From the NCBI RefSeq assembly GCF_016097555.1, contig NC_054706.1:44670765-44734764 (forward strand): a stretch of 64,000 nt of DNA, in the 5' to 3' direction. Below, one piece after another: positions 1 through 11,170 of this stretch. Numbering within the stretch: position 1 is the first letter of the stretch; each line of letters starts with the position of its first letter. The notes beneath the pieces are model-generated. The model was not told where the DNA came from and ran no database searches. It saw only the letters and a list, made by a program, of their open reading frames with translations. A program made the translations under genes and the position numbers. Origin of the DNA: Gigantopelta aegis. Lineage: Eukaryota > Mollusca > Gastropoda > Neomphalida > Peltospiridae.

Positions 1-128
1 ATATTCTTATGTCATTTGAATATCTAGTAATGGCGGACTGAAATTAAAGTTGCTTGTACAGTTTACAAAAACATGTTGTATTAAGCTTGAGATTATATGA
101 TAAAGAGATTATTACCCTCATGTATTTT

Positions 129-218
129 GGTATCGTCAATATCATATATTAGGAATAAAAATAATGTATTATGCTCGCCAGAGGCTTTTTATTCCTAATA
201 TATGATATTGACGATACC
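129..218. repeat. 33-bp perfect inverted repeat (hairpin MITE-like)
   Basis: Positions 129-161 and 186-218 are exact reverse complements over 33 bp, beginning GGTATCGTCAATATC and separated by 24 bp. No coding potential. The perfect arms suggest a recent insertion or ongoing arm correction. It most likely is a small terminal-inverted-repeat element, but no target duplication is evident. Confidence 0.85.
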
Positions 219-534
219 GAAAAACACTCTATATATTGCACAATTTTTTATTTTCCATGACTCAACCCATAATTCCTTTACTTTCCAGATTTGGAAAATG
301 AAACATGCACACTTCCAGACTTTCCAGATTTCCATGTCCCATATCAATCACTGACAATTCGCTCTTGACATAAAATTACTGGGCCTCCCAAGGCTTGATC
401 TCTTATTGCCACACTTTAGAAGGTCTAAAATCTTTAAATGTTCTATAGATATCATATTTATACTGAATGCACTTACTGTATTTTTGTATCTGCAAATAGT
501 GATGAGGTTTGCTCTGTTCTTGCTGCTTTAATAG

Positions 535-638
535 GTCGAAAACGGCGTAGATCAGACTCATCCAGTGCACTAGACAATTCCGTCTTGTCTACAGTAGGCT
601 CAAGGAAATGTGGATTGTACCGACTGCAATGCACTTGA
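535..638 (+). CDS. Possible 3'-terminal coding exon of an upstream gene
   Basis: A pyrimidine-rich tract ending in TTTAATAG precedes an open stretch read as (G)RKRRRSDSSSALDNS.., ending ..CGLYRLQCT and a TGA at 636-638. An AATAAA polyadenylation hexamer lies at 728-733, a sensible distance downstream. The peptide is basic then serine-rich and I do not recognise its family. An alternative acceptor at about 499 would add about a dozen residues. This could be the last exon of a + strand gene starting outside the window, or a chance open frame. Only the acceptor, the reading frame and the poly(A) signal support it. Confidence 0.35.
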
Positions 639-733
639 AATGAGCTGGAAAACAATATGTGATCAATCAAAATATTATGGTAACTATATTAACTTATACA
701 TGTATCTGGGTCATTCCATTTGAAATCAATAAA

Positions 734-1794
734 TGCATTTGGTATTCTAGCTTGGAAGGAAGTGACGTCGGCTCCCACTAACTCCTGCATGCAAAGTGGA
801 AACAGATGCAGTAATTTATGACAAGGCGCTCTGCTTTAATCAACCCGACTTGTAAACCAACATCAATGACTTGATAGTATAATAAACTATTTAACTAAAT
901 ATATTTCAATTTGCATAAACAGAATGAAATGGGGTTATAGTATTTTTCTCTCTGAAAACAAAAATCAAAGAAAAAATGCATGCTATTAGGCATATTGGTA
1001 TGTTGGAGCCAAAACAACCACCCATGATAACCAACTGAGAATTTTCGTAATTGCAATTATTTATTGACCATGGTCAGTTTTAGATTTTAGATCAGACAGT
1101 CTACATAATAAAGAGCATTACAGAATTATTTACAGTAAAAAAAATCATGTCCATTACTGGGATAGATATTATTACAGAACATTGTGATGCATGCCTGTTA
1201 TTCCGCAAAAATCAGATACGTTGGTTGTTTTTTCAGTTCTCAGATTAATTTCTGACGTGATGCGTAAAGGATTACGTAACCAGTGGCTCGCCAGAGGGTG
1301 GATTTACCGAGATGGAACAAAATGGCTATGCCTGTTGTATATAGTAGCCATCACATTTAACTTTTTTATTAATTAAATATACCAATATACTTGATATTAA
1401 GCAATAATGTGCATTAAATATCGTTGAATAAGCCTACCAGTCCAAATGCATGAGCATTCGTTTAATAACAAAAAATACTGCTTAATATAATAATAGTTAT
1501 CATAAATTTGTAATTATAACAGAAAACTAAATAGCATTTAAATAATAAATGCATTGTAATTATTATGAAAAGCAACAAATTTACATAGTATTACATATAT
1601 ATATACTGAACAGCATTGAAAATACACCACCAAGAAATGTTTGGATTTCAAAAAGAATACCTGAGCAATAAATGTTTTTGTTGTGAACAGCAATAGATGG
1701 ATGATTGATAATGACAACAAACACAACAGGATGCACAATCATTGATTAGTTTTAATTCATTTACGTATGAAAGACGTGGGGTCACAATGAAAAG
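734..1794. other. AT-rich intergenic stretch, nothing recognised
   Basis: No gene, tandem repeat or recognisable element was seen here. Short open frames such as 1191-1376 lack homology or splice support. Confidence 0.5.
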
Positions 1795-2545
1795 TCAATA
1801 GCGCGTATGATCACCATCTGCAGCAACACAAGCCATGCAACATCTTCTCATCGATCCGATAAGTCTGCATATATAGTCTTCTGGGGATAGCATTCCACTC
1901 CTGCTGTAGTGCCTTTTCCAGTTCTTTAAAGTTATCCATTTGTGGACGACGTGAGATGTGTTGACCAAGATAATCCCCAAGATACTCTATTGGCGATAAA
2001 TCAGGGGACAGTGCTATCAGGGGACAGTGCTGGCCATTCAAGCAATGAGACATTATTGTTTGCTAGATACCGTGTTGTAACACGTGCTGTGTACGCTTGG
2101 GCGTTATGTTGCTGAAATGTGTTAATATCCCGATGCTGAAGAAAGAAGGGAACGACGTGATTTTGCAAGACGTTATCCCGGTAGTAAATGGCATTCATTC
2201 TGCCATGGCAAACATGGAGTGCTGTTCGGTGATGATAACTGATCCCGCCCCATACCATGACACTCCCTCCACCCCATCAATCCATCTGGACAAGGCAGTC
2301 ATTGGGGTAACGTTCTCCATGCCTATGTCAATCCCGCAACCGACCATCAGCATTCCTTAAATGGAAACTGGATTTGTCAGAGAATAGCACACCATGCCAA
2401 AGTTGTAATCTCCAATGACAATACCTTCTGCCAAAGGTCGGCGCTAATTTCGATGTATATCAGTCAGGATAGGTCCAACATATGGTCGTTGAGAACGCAG
2501 CCCAGCAGAGTGGGAAAACGTGATGGTAATTGTTATTTTGACCGC
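1795..2545 (-). mobile_element. Tc1/mariner transposon fragment, decayed transposase
   Basis: Read on the minus strand, pieces of a Tc1-type DDE transposase follow in order: RPYVGPILTDIHR, VLFSDKSSFHLRNADGR, GGSVMVWGGISYHHRTALH, YRDNVLQNHVVPFFLQHRD, then FQQHNAQAYTARVTTRYL and LSPIEYLGDYLG. The first catalytic Asp (FSDKS) remains, but the second (normally QQDNA) is His. Frame changes and stops are present, the N-terminal DNA-binding domain is missing, and a 16-17-bp tandem duplication (TCAGGGGACAGTGCTA) lies near 2004-2035. No terminal inverted repeats were identified. This is an old, inactive copy. Confidence 0.85.
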
Positions 2546-2577
2546 AATTTCGATCCGAGCAAAATTCCTTGGAACCG

Positions 2578-4323
2578 CAGTGTTCTACACTCGGTTTTAT
2601 AACTTACTCTTCTTTGGCTAGTGGCAAATTTTTTTTTTACTAGCCAAGCTTAAAATGTTACTCGCCACAGTGTGACACTACTCATTTTGTATCATTTATT
2701 AATGTGTTGTAACCATCATAACATTATACTTTATAGATGACTTATGCTGCTAAATCAAATAAATAGCTTGAAACAGTGAAATTGTTTAGTTTTCACTCAA
2801 TCATGAATTTGAAATGAGGACCATTTCAGAATTGATCGCATAAGGGAGGTGGGAGGGACTGTAATTATAATTCTATGCCTCATATTTTTTTCCTACATAT
2901 CCTAACATTTAACTAAAATATTATTTTGTGGGTGGTGGGTACACAATTTTTTTTTTTTAAATGTCTCCCCTCATTTGATTTATGCCAGCAACATGCTTGC
3001 TAATTTTTCTACAATAGGTATAGTGCATTGTGTCAGTATTATCGCCATGTTGAAGCCACAGAAACTGAAGTTTCATTAAATTTTCTACGTGTTTTTGGCT
3101 GGCTCTGTTTTGGTTTTAGCTGTCTCGTCTTCTTGATTAGCATTTGAAGTTTTAGATTTTCATTTTCCTAAAGAATTGTAATATTTTAACATTTTGCCGC
3201 TTTGAAAGTTTTCGCCGTGCTTCTACATGGTTGGCTGAAACAGCGCATACGTCTACACAGCAAGAAAAAAGAAAAAGAAAATGCTAACTGGGGCTGCATT
3301 CGATTTGAACGATTGTAGAAACGTGCATAATGGATAAGCAGATCAAACACTTGTGTCCGTTCAATAATTACATAGTGGAAACTTTGGCAGGTTTATTTTT
3401 TACCCTGATCCACATAACATTTTGTAACGTTAAGACTACCATCCCTTCTAAAATTATGTAACACTTTGTCACCCCGTCCACTTTTCACTGCCAAAGTTAT
3501 GCAATTTAACCAACATTATTCGGTTTGCTTTTTTTTCTTTCTTTTTTTATTATTTTAAATAAATAATTGATTAAAAATGCATCTAATAGAAAATATGGCC
3601 ATGTATGGTTGCCGGTATTTAGTTTATGGTTTAAAAAAAAAAATCACTTTGTTTTAAAGACGTTGTCAGTAAGTAAGTCTTGACCAACAACCCCCTCCCC
3701 TCCTCCATAACGTTTGTAACGCATCGCATAGTGCATCAAAGAACGTTACGTAACTGTTGAAATGCTCACTTTGTAATGCATTGTTTAATAATCAGTCTCC
3801 ATTTTGCATGTTTGATTACAATGTGTATAGTATGAACAGTGAGTGAGCAACCTTTACTTGATTTTGTACTCGTGTTCTTCAGTCGAATGCAACCACCAGT
3901 AATGTACCATAGTACAATACAGTATTCGGAGCTTCTTTATTACATACATGCTCCAGAAATCGATATCAATCGAGATATTCCAAATGGTTGTCTGCATTAA
4001 AATAACACACCAATCGAAATATCTGGATTGTTTTCGCAAATATCTGGATTGTTTTCACCAAATTACTAAAATCAACGATGAGTTCCGAATTGTACCGACA
4101 ATTAATACGGAATTCACAGTGATCAATCGGACAACTTCGTAAATAGCGAAATGTTCCGACTGTACAATGATATCAACAAATTTCATTTGTTTTCGCTGCT
4201 AGGACTCTGAATGCACATGGCAAATAATTTAATACTTAGATGGCGACGATAATAAATTCAATCAGTCGCCAGGCCAACATTTTGGTCGCACTGGCGACCA
4301 TTTTGGTCGCAACGTAGAACACT
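2578..4323. mobile_element. hAT-like non-autonomous element (CAGTGTTCTAC ends)
   Basis: The left end reads CAGTGTTCTACACT; the reverse complement of the right end reads TAGTGTTCTACGTTGCGACC. Both ends carry further motifs of the type GGCGAC(TA)AAAAT. About 1.75 kb with no transposase. The ends resemble hAT termini. A second member with the same end style lies at 30827-32887. The target duplication is unclear. Confidence 0.5.
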
Positions 4324-4835
4324 AAACCATTGGAAACAGCTAATGGCAAAATGGCTTGGGCAGATTAACCTTGCCATGTGCATGCACTCGAGGTTAATCT
4401 TGATGAACTAACTTGGTGACCAGTCATAACATGCCCACGTCAAATCGTCCCCGCGTACGATGGACCATATATTGTCCCCACATATGAAGGAGGCTGAGCT
4501 TTAAATAAACAAGTAAACGGGGTAGGTGGAAACATCAAAGAATTAGCCTTATTGGGCATGAAATCCTCTCAACAGACAACAATCAAATTTTAAATGTCTT
4601 GTCTTTGATGTTTGGTGTGAGTGAGTGGGATTCTTAATTAGTTGTTGTAAGCAAGATTTAGTGGCCTCTTTGATTTAACATGGATATCCTTATTGGGCAT
4701 TAAATCCTCAAAACAGATAACAATAAAATTTTCATTAGAAATGTCATAATGGCGAAAGAGTTGTCAGTGTCAGGCACTGAAAAAAAATTGTTGGAAGAAA
4801 AATATTGAAGTATACGTATAGGCCTAATGGCATTC

Positions 4836-5712
4836 GGATCGTAGTCATAACGGCCCCAGTACTAAACGGCCTTAACAATAATTGGTCAAAATGGCCCTAA
4901 AAAGGTCAAAACGGCCAAAGTGAAAAAGTCAAAACGGCCCTTAACAAAAGTCAAAACGGCCAAATTAAAAAAGTCATAACAGCCCTTGAAAAAAGTCAAG
5001 ACGGCCTTAGATATAATACTTTAAAAATGCATTTCATCTACACAAAGATAATGGTATAAATCAGTTTAAGTTATAGTTGCATCATCCTTTTACGAGAGAT
5101 TCGTCTAGTTAGATCACGGTTATTGAGGCGGTCGAGTGACGCAATAACTGTGGTCTAACTAGACGAATCTCAAGTGATGAATGAATGTGTAATCCATTCT
5201 CGAAAATTGGAAGTGCCCCGAAAAAAAAAATGTTTAGCAGGTGAATACAATGCATTTATTTGTTTTTAGTGGGGAACGTAATATCTTGCTCAAAATCAAA
5301 AGGACCGACACCAAAGCGTAGTACAATAATTATTAAATTAATTGGGGATAGGCACGTTGTGGCCACTAAGAACTTGTACAGGCGATATGCACTCACTCGG
5401 AGGGTCTATACAGACCACTACCCCCTTTTTTCTTTTGATTATTAAAATAACTTGTGGGGCGGGAACGTTAAAATAATAAATTACAGGGCACACATGATTC
5501 CGTTGTTTTGGTTGTTTTTGAACTGCCTGTGATATAGGCTATATTGATTACTAATTATTACTAATGGGAATTAATTTAACGTGATAGTACCTATTGGCCG
5601 TTCTGACCACGTTTTGACCATTTTCTTTGCCCGTTTTAACTTTTTGTCTTTGGCCGTTTTGACTTACATGTTCAGGGCCGTTTCATCATGGGGCCGTTTT
5701 GACCGCATACCA
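4836..5712. mobile_element. Foldback element with GTCAAAACGGCC arrays, 8-bp TSD
   Basis: The 8-bp direct repeat TGGCATTC occurs at 4828-4835 and 5713-5720, directly flanking the element. The left end carries about six copies of GTCAAAACGGCC(C) spaced 15-30 bp apart; the right end carries the inverted form. The centre includes a 30-bp hairpin. About 877 bp and non-coding. An 8-bp duplication fits hAT or Merlin type transposition, but the terminal sequence matches neither family as I know them. Confidence 0.7.
5096..5171. repeat. 30-bp inverted repeat inside the 4836-5712 element
   Basis: Arms 5096-5125 and 5142-5171 begin GAGATTCGTCTAGTTAGA and match at 28 of 30 positions. They flank a 16-bp loop. 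It could be a separate MITE nested in the element, or its internal core. Confidence 0.75.
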
Positions 5713-6667
5713 TGGCATTCAGGGATTGGATAGGGTTAAAATGACAATGAATTTGATTCCACTTCTCTAAAATAATTATTGTGTATGCATTGTGTAGTTG
5801 GTCTTAAGTGTGACCGGGGACGTTTTGGTAGGAACCGGGGACGATATGACTGGTAACCTCAGACTCAGGGGTCGTTTTGACCAGGTCAGGTCACAGGTGT
5901 GAGGACGTTTCGACTGGATACGCTTCAACGTGTTAGGGATGTTTGCTTTATTGGTCATGTCGTACACAAATATCGGCGCTGAACAAAGGCAGTTAACAAA
6001 TAAAATTCTTGCCTTGAAAATATACTTCTTGTACAAAACGTATAAACATTTTGAAGTGACAAACGAGATAAACAGGAGGCTGCCATTTCCGGAAATGAAA
6101 TAAATGTTTAAAAATATGAAACTTGTGATTGTGAAGCTAAACGAAACAAAACGAAACGAAATCGTCAACATTGTTTATAGTAGATTTCTATATATTAGCA
6201 TCTTTTAAAAGAAAAATAAATTCTACTACATCTATTTTTACGATATTACAGTGAAAGTTAAGTAATAAATGATATGACATAAAGTATTTTGACATTCACG
6301 CCTGGCTTAATTAAATTATTAAAGAAACAAAACAAACCAAACTTGCCACTTATTCTACTTCCGGATCTAAACGTTTTCACATTTCTGGTTTTTGGCATAA
6401 ATGATTTAGGTAAATTGTAGTGTGGATTTTGATTTATTTAAACTTTTTTTAAGTGAAAGCTAAATGCCGTTTTATGTACTGAGTGGTTAGTTGTTAGATG
6501 TTCAGACTGAATTATAAACTGTGGCATGATTGATTAGCCTATGACCATAATAAAGTTTTTTGGTGGTTTTTTTGCTGTTGGCATGTTGCAAGTTCAAGAA
6601 GTTGCAAGTGTTTAATTTTGAAAAGAAATGCGATAACGATCATGAAATTTATCATATTAGATGTATA

Positions 6668-6698
6668 AAATTAAAATACCCCCCCCCCCCCCCCCCCC
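6668..6698. repeat. Poly(C) tract
   Basis: A long uninterrupted run of C. Shorter C or G runs occur near 25659, 28609 and 49532. Confidence 0.85.
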
Positions 6699-6779
6699 GG
6701 TGGATTCACAGGGTAAAGTGGGTCGCCCATCACTATATCAGCAACTTTGTGACTATCGTGAAAAACTGAGCCGAGCTAC

Positions 6780-7365
6780 CCCATAAACCAGTATATTTAT
6801 GTTTGACTTGTTTTTAAGGAATCTGCATACGATTGAATCTAGTCCGAAAAGTATTGACTTAATGTGTACTTTTGTTGAATTAAGAAAACCTTTCCAAAAA
6901 CAAATTGCACAAATAAGGAAAAGACAAGTAGACATTGAAAATATTTTTATACACAGTGAAATATATACACGATCGCCATTTTGCACTGTAGTGTGCACAC
7001 TATATAATATTAAATGGTGTGTAGTATTAAACAAACCTAAACAAACAAGTGAAACAACAGTTTTACACCGCTGTCATTGTCAGTCTCGTCTGCTTTGCAG
7101 ATTCATTGCATAAAAATGTTGGTGACGTCACATAACACGCGTCATTCTTGAAAAACAATAGCCCGGTTTACGGGAGTAGCTGAAGAATGTCAACATTAGA
7201 CTATGACATGCATTTAATCTCTTCACAACAGAAAATGGCATGGATTTATTGGTTGATTTTGACAATAAATTGAACATGGTAAAACATTATTTCATCAAAT
7301 CGATCGTACATTACAATGCCCGTTAATAGGCCGGTTCACGCGGTTACTCGAGGATATATATTGCG
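6780..7365. repeat. Dispersed ~600-bp repeat, copy 1 of 3
   Basis: This block shares long stretches with 33610-34590 and 34795-35553. Shared words include CGCCATTTTGCACTGT, TTTTACACCGCTGTC, GCAGATTCATTGCATAA, GCTGAAGAATGTCAACATTA and ATCGTACATTACAATG. It has no convincing coding frame. Class unknown. Confidence 0.75.
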
Positions 7366-7377
7366 GGATATTGAAGA

Positions 7378-8196
7378 AGGTCAACTCACCCCAAAACCAT
7401 CTTGCCTCCATCTAACTCACCCCAGCATTTGGTCAACTTGCTCCAAACTGTTTAGTCAACTCGTCTAAAAAACTTACCCCAGTGTTTTGTCAACATAGTG
7501 TTTGGTCATATATGGTCGGTCAGCTCACCCAAATCTCATTTTACTAAAGATAATTGTGATGATATCATTAAAAATGGATGTCTGTTAAACTACAGGGGGC
7601 AAAATTGGCTGATATTTTTGCTAGATATTTGATCTGGCAAGCTAAGAATTCAGCTGGCCTGAATCAAAACCTAGCTGCCAGACCAAACATGATTGATTCA
7701 AACTAATATGTTTCATAAAATAATGGGTTTTTTTGCCCGTGACAAAATGTTGATCCCCATGACAGTGACATCTGTTGAGACTGTTTTCAACCTCAGTTGT
7801 ACATTAATTAAAGAAATAATTCAGGATATAAGTTTACAGACTCAACTTTAAGGTACATGTAGGCTTTGGAGTTCATTGTAATACCATACCTTAAGTTTGT
7901 AAATGCAAATTAACCAATATTAGGGCCAACCCAATACAGGTGCTTGCATGTGCAGAAAAGTGTACAGGATTGATTTGAGACTGGGGCAAGCAAAGTTTCT
8001 AGTTAGTAGATTCGGGTCATACTGACCTTAAAAAAATATTTAAAAAAAGGTAAATTCACATGGACAAGGGGCCACGTACACATGCACAGGCACATGTGAC
8101 CAGTTTTAATAAGATCATCGGGTGAGTTGACAAAAAATTGGGACAAGTTCGTAACTTGTTGGGGGTGAGTTGACCAGTCGCTGGGGCAACACAATT
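7378..8196. mobile_element. Foldback element with GTCAACTCACCCC-type arrays
   Basis: The left cluster (7378-7552) has repeated GTCAACTCACCCC variants (CTAACTCACCCC, GTCAACTTGCTCC, GTCAACTCGTC). The right cluster (8102-8196) has the inverse: GGGTGAGTTGACAAAA and GGGGGTGAGTTGACC. About 550 bp of AT-rich non-coding DNA lies between. The architecture matches 4836-5712 and 26378-27245. Ends are approximate and no target duplication was identified. Confidence 0.55.
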
Positions 8197-8930
8197 TTTG
8201 CCAGAGGGTACAAAGGGTAAAATTACGTACCCTATAGTGATTTCCCTAGAAATTTGGCAAGACATGGTATACCAAACACTTTTAGGGCATTTTCACCATT
8301 TTCGGGGCACTTGTATTTCATTAAAAATACACAAAAATTAATTGAAATAAGCATTAATGTAATTTATATGCTTGCTTTAATAAATGAATGGCAAAAAGAT
8401 ATAAAAGGCTTATTTTATTAATTAATAATACCTTTTTGGGTGTTTTATAAAGGCAATTTTAGAATTAATTACTTGAAAAGGCTTGTTTAATCTCAGGGCA
8501 GCATGGCGCTGATTAAGGCAAGATGGTGCTAGACTATTGAGGCATGGTGCTGATTAAGGCAAGATGGTGCTAGACTATTGAGGCATGGCGCTGATTAAGG
8601 CAAGATGGTGCTAGACTATTAAGGCATGCATGGTGCCGCACCATGCTAAAGCAAGCTAGGGAAAACACTCAGGGCAGCGTGGCGCTGATTAAGGCAAGAT
8701 GGTGCTAGACTATTGAGGCATGGTGCCGCACCATGCTAAAACAAGCTAGGGAAAACACTAATATTACCACAAGATGGTGCTAGACTATTGAGGCATGGTG
8801 CCGCACCATGCTAAAACAAGCTAGGGAAAACACTCAGGGCAGCATGGCGCTGATTAAGGCAAGATGGTGCTGCACCATGCTAAAACAAGCTAGGGAAAAC
8901 ACTACCCTAAATCTTGGAACTAATGGTTAT
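8195..8930. mobile_element. Fragment of the CAGGGTTTCTGCCAGAGGG MITE family, split by an insertion
   Basis: GCCAGAGGGTACAAAGGG followed by TAAAATTACGTACCCT (8203-8230) resumes after the insertion as ACCCTAAATCTTGGAACTAATGG (from 8906). The reverse complement of 41365-41425 gives the uninterrupted arrangement, so that site serves as an empty-site comparison. Confidence 0.65.
8231..8905. mobile_element. hAT-like element with tandemly amplified right end
   Basis: The left end is AGTGATTTCCCTAG. The right end, reverse-complemented, is AGTGTTTTCCCTAGCTTG, which fits hAT-type termini. ACCCTA(T/A) flanks both sides as a probable target duplication. From about 8492 the right side is a complex tandem array of two modules: GGCGCTGATTAAGGCAAG with TGGTGCTAGACTATTGAG (about 41 bp), and GGTGCCGCACCATGCTAAAA with CAAGCTAGGGAAAACACT. 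The whole-end module recurs about four times, so the terminal repeat itself has been multiplied. Confidence 0.6.
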
Positions 8931-9246
8931 ATTTTTTTAATTTTTAGATACATTTAGATGATAGTAAGAGAACTGCTGTTTATAATTTGTTAAATTGGCT
9001 AAAATGCAGTATCCAGTTTCAAAATGTTTCAAACCCATAACCACCTAATTTAATAGGAGTGGTTATGGTCTGTGTTGTTTTTATTACACTGGCTCAAATT
9101 ATTTTATGGCAAAAAGCCTGGGCAAGTTTACCAGCATTCTATATTCATGACTGGGTGTTTTGCCTTAAGCTTAAAGTGACCATTGCAAGAGTGTATATTG
9201 GAAAACCTGTTGTAGCTAGTTCCTATAAGTTTGAAAGAAACAATAA

Positions 9247-9484
9247 TGAGATCACCTTACTTTTTCTCATTCCAGCCAGCCCATCACAACTGGTGCAACA
9301 AATTATGTACTATTCTGTGGGATGGTGCATTTAAAGATACTTTAATTGCTGCTAATTAAAAAGAGTAGCCCCTGGAGTGGTGGAAGTGGGTTTCCTCTAT
9401 AATTATCTGTGGTCTTTTAGCCATTTATAAACTATATTTAAAATGTGTCAAGTGTTCGGTTAAACAAAACATTCTTTCTTTCCC
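9247..9484 (+). repeat. tRNA-derived SINE, degraded copy
   Basis: Shares the body of the local SINE family (CTCATTCCAGCCAG, GGGATGGTGCAT, AAAGAGTAGCCC, GGGTTTCCTCT) and ends in the TTAAACAAAACATTC tail. Its head is missing. It lies directly upstream of a better-preserved copy. Confidence 0.7.
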
Positions 9485-9485
9485 G

Positions 9486-9825
9486 TGGCAGGACGTAGCC
9501 CAGTGCTAAAGCACTCGCTTGGTGTGCGGTCGGTCTAGGATCGATCCTCGTCGGTGCATGGGCCCATTGTGCTATTTCTCATTCCAGCCAGTGCACCACA
9601 ACTGGTATATCAAAGGCCGTGGTATGTACTACCCTGTCTGTGGGATGGTGCATATAAAAGATCCCTTGCTGCTAATCGAAAAGAGTAGCCCATGAAGTGG
9701 CGACAGCGGGTTTCTTCTCTCAGTATCCGTGTGGTCCTTAACCACATGTCTGACACCATATAACCGTAAATAAAACGTGTCGGGTGCGTCGTTAAATAAA
9801 CATTTCCTTCCTTCTTTCTTTCCTT
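9486..9825 (+). repeat. tRNA-derived SINE, near full length
   Basis: The head GGACGTAGCCCAGTGCTAAA resembles a tRNA A box and GGTCTAGGATCGATCC a B box. The conserved body follows (GTGCACCACAACTGGTATAT, AAAGATCCCTTGCTGCTAAT, GCGACAGCGGGTTTC), then the tail CGTCGTTAAATAAACATTTC with a CTTCC/CTTTC run. About 340 bp. This is the reference copy for the family in this window. Confidence 0.85.
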
Positions 9826-10001
9826 TTTGGTGTAGAACTATTTAGCCTTTGTGGTGAGAACATGTTTTCTCTGTTTCTCAACCAAATGATAAAATAACCA
9901 TATGTTACATTATTAGACACCAGATATTTAGCCGTATTTAGACCAGTGGTGGTGTTAAACATTCTTTTCCTTTCACAACATAATTCTATAAGTTTTGTTT
10001 T

Positions 10002-10602
10002 GTTTAATGACACCACTAGAGCACATTGATTTATTAATCATTTTCTATTGGTAATTTTGACATTTTTTCCATTAGTAGCAAGGGATCTTTTATATGCACC
10101 ATCCCACAGACAGGATATAGCACATACCACAGCCTTTGATATACCAGTCGTGGTGCACTGGCTGGAATGAGAAATCACCCAATGGGCCCTCTGGTGGGGA
10201 TCGATCCCAAACCGACCATGCATCAAGCTATCAGGGTGTCTGCCAGAGGGTAAAACGGGTAAAATGTCATACCCAAAAATATTTTTGGGGTATGGCGCCA
10301 TGCCCAAAATTTACAGGTTAAATATCTTTAGGTGACCTTTTGAAAACATTAATAATACTGCTGTATGATTAATGTTGGCTTTGAATCATTATAAAACTAT
10401 TCTTTTCATATATACATGACACAATATGGAAGGAATATATAAAACAAGGTGAACAGAGATAGGAAAATGTGTCTGAGGGATCCCAAATTTCATTTCCTTT
10501 GGCACCCGCATTTTAAAACCTCAACTGCATAACGCCATACCCCAAAAAATCTTTCTGGCAGAAACCCTGGCTATAGTGCTTTACCACTGGGCTATGTGTC
10601 GC
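10002..10602 (-). repeat. tRNA-derived SINE (minus), split by a MITE
   Basis: On the minus strand the tRNA-like head (10570-10602) and the body and tail (10002-10231) form one SINE interrupted by the element at 10232-10569. The direct repeat GCTAT (10227-10231 and 10570-10574) marks the insertion. Confidence 0.8.
10232..10569. mobile_element. MITE, CAGGGTKTCTGCCAGA terminal inverted repeats
   Basis: The left end is CAGGGTGTCTGCCAGAGGG. The right end, reverse-complemented, is CAGGGTTTCTGCCAGAAAG. Both continue to GGGGTATGGCG. About 338 bp, non-coding, inside a SINE with a 5-bp duplication (GCTAT). Fragments of the same family occur at 8195-8930, about 25690-25812, 29070-29107, 32948-33612 and 41365-41425. 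Transposon superfamily not assigned. Confidence 0.75.
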
Positions 10603-11045
10603 CCCTAAGATCATTCATTTAATGTTAAATCTAATTGACATTTTTTTAATCATTCCACTGACTCAATGGCAAATGGAGATCTTTCCACACTAGTTACACT
10701 GTAGGAATTAAGTAGGCCTACAGTTACATGGTTTGAATCCTGGCTATGTAATAATAGCAAGGAACATGAAACAAAAAGTTGATTAGTTTAGAATGACAGT
10801 TGCTAATTGATTAGCAACCACTACATTTAATTAATTAATTAATTAATTAGAGCAACAGATGCTATTTAAAATAGATTACCAAATACTACAATTATTTAAC
10901 ATATTTTAATTGTGTATTGGTCTCTGAAACTTTAATAGAATATTGCATCATGATACTAAAGAAAATGTTCCCTGAACAACGCCATGCACAGTTCATTTTT
11001 TTTGGTTTAATATTGTAACTAGTTGATTTATTTCATTTATTACAG

Positions 11046-11170
11046 TAGAGTCTCGACAAAAAGGCTGATGGACAGCACAAAGAACCTGCTGTGGTACGAC
11101 CATTACAAGGGGGCCGTGTATCCCCTCGATTTAAGTGTTCACCCAGATTCAGTACGAATACAGAAACTTG
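11046..11170 (+). CDS. LRRC14: LRRC14 coding exon 1
   Basis: Acceptor TTATTACAG at 11045, donor GTAAGT at 11171. The likely start ATG is at 11068 (MDSTKNLLWYDHYKG..), giving 34 codons plus one base. The frame is open a little upstream of the ATG, so translation could begin in an earlier exon. Confidence 0.7.

Larger units (their letters stand above)
4414..5925. mobile_element. Foldback element with GTCAAATCGTCCCC-type terminal motifs
   Basis: The left cluster (about 4414-4480) contains GTCAAATCGTCCCC and TATTGTCCCC. The right cluster (about 5806-5925) holds the inverse: GGGGACGTTTTGGT, GGGGACGATATGACTGG, GGTCGTTTTGACC. The two clusters flank another element (4836-5712) of the same style, which appears to have inserted into this one. 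No protein is encoded and the exact ends are not defined. Confidence 0.45.

Noticed and set aside
5776-6171. 131-codon minus-strand frame
   Set aside because: It runs through the GGGGACGTTTTGACC motif cluster of a non-coding element; no family resemblance.
9059-9334. 91-codon plus-strand frame
   Set aside because: Its second half is SINE sequence, and the first half has no homology I can name.
9489-9545. tRNA-like sequence with A and B boxes
   Set aside because: It is the head of a SINE: the conserved SINE body follows and no acceptor-stem pairing was evident. Same for the other SINE heads.
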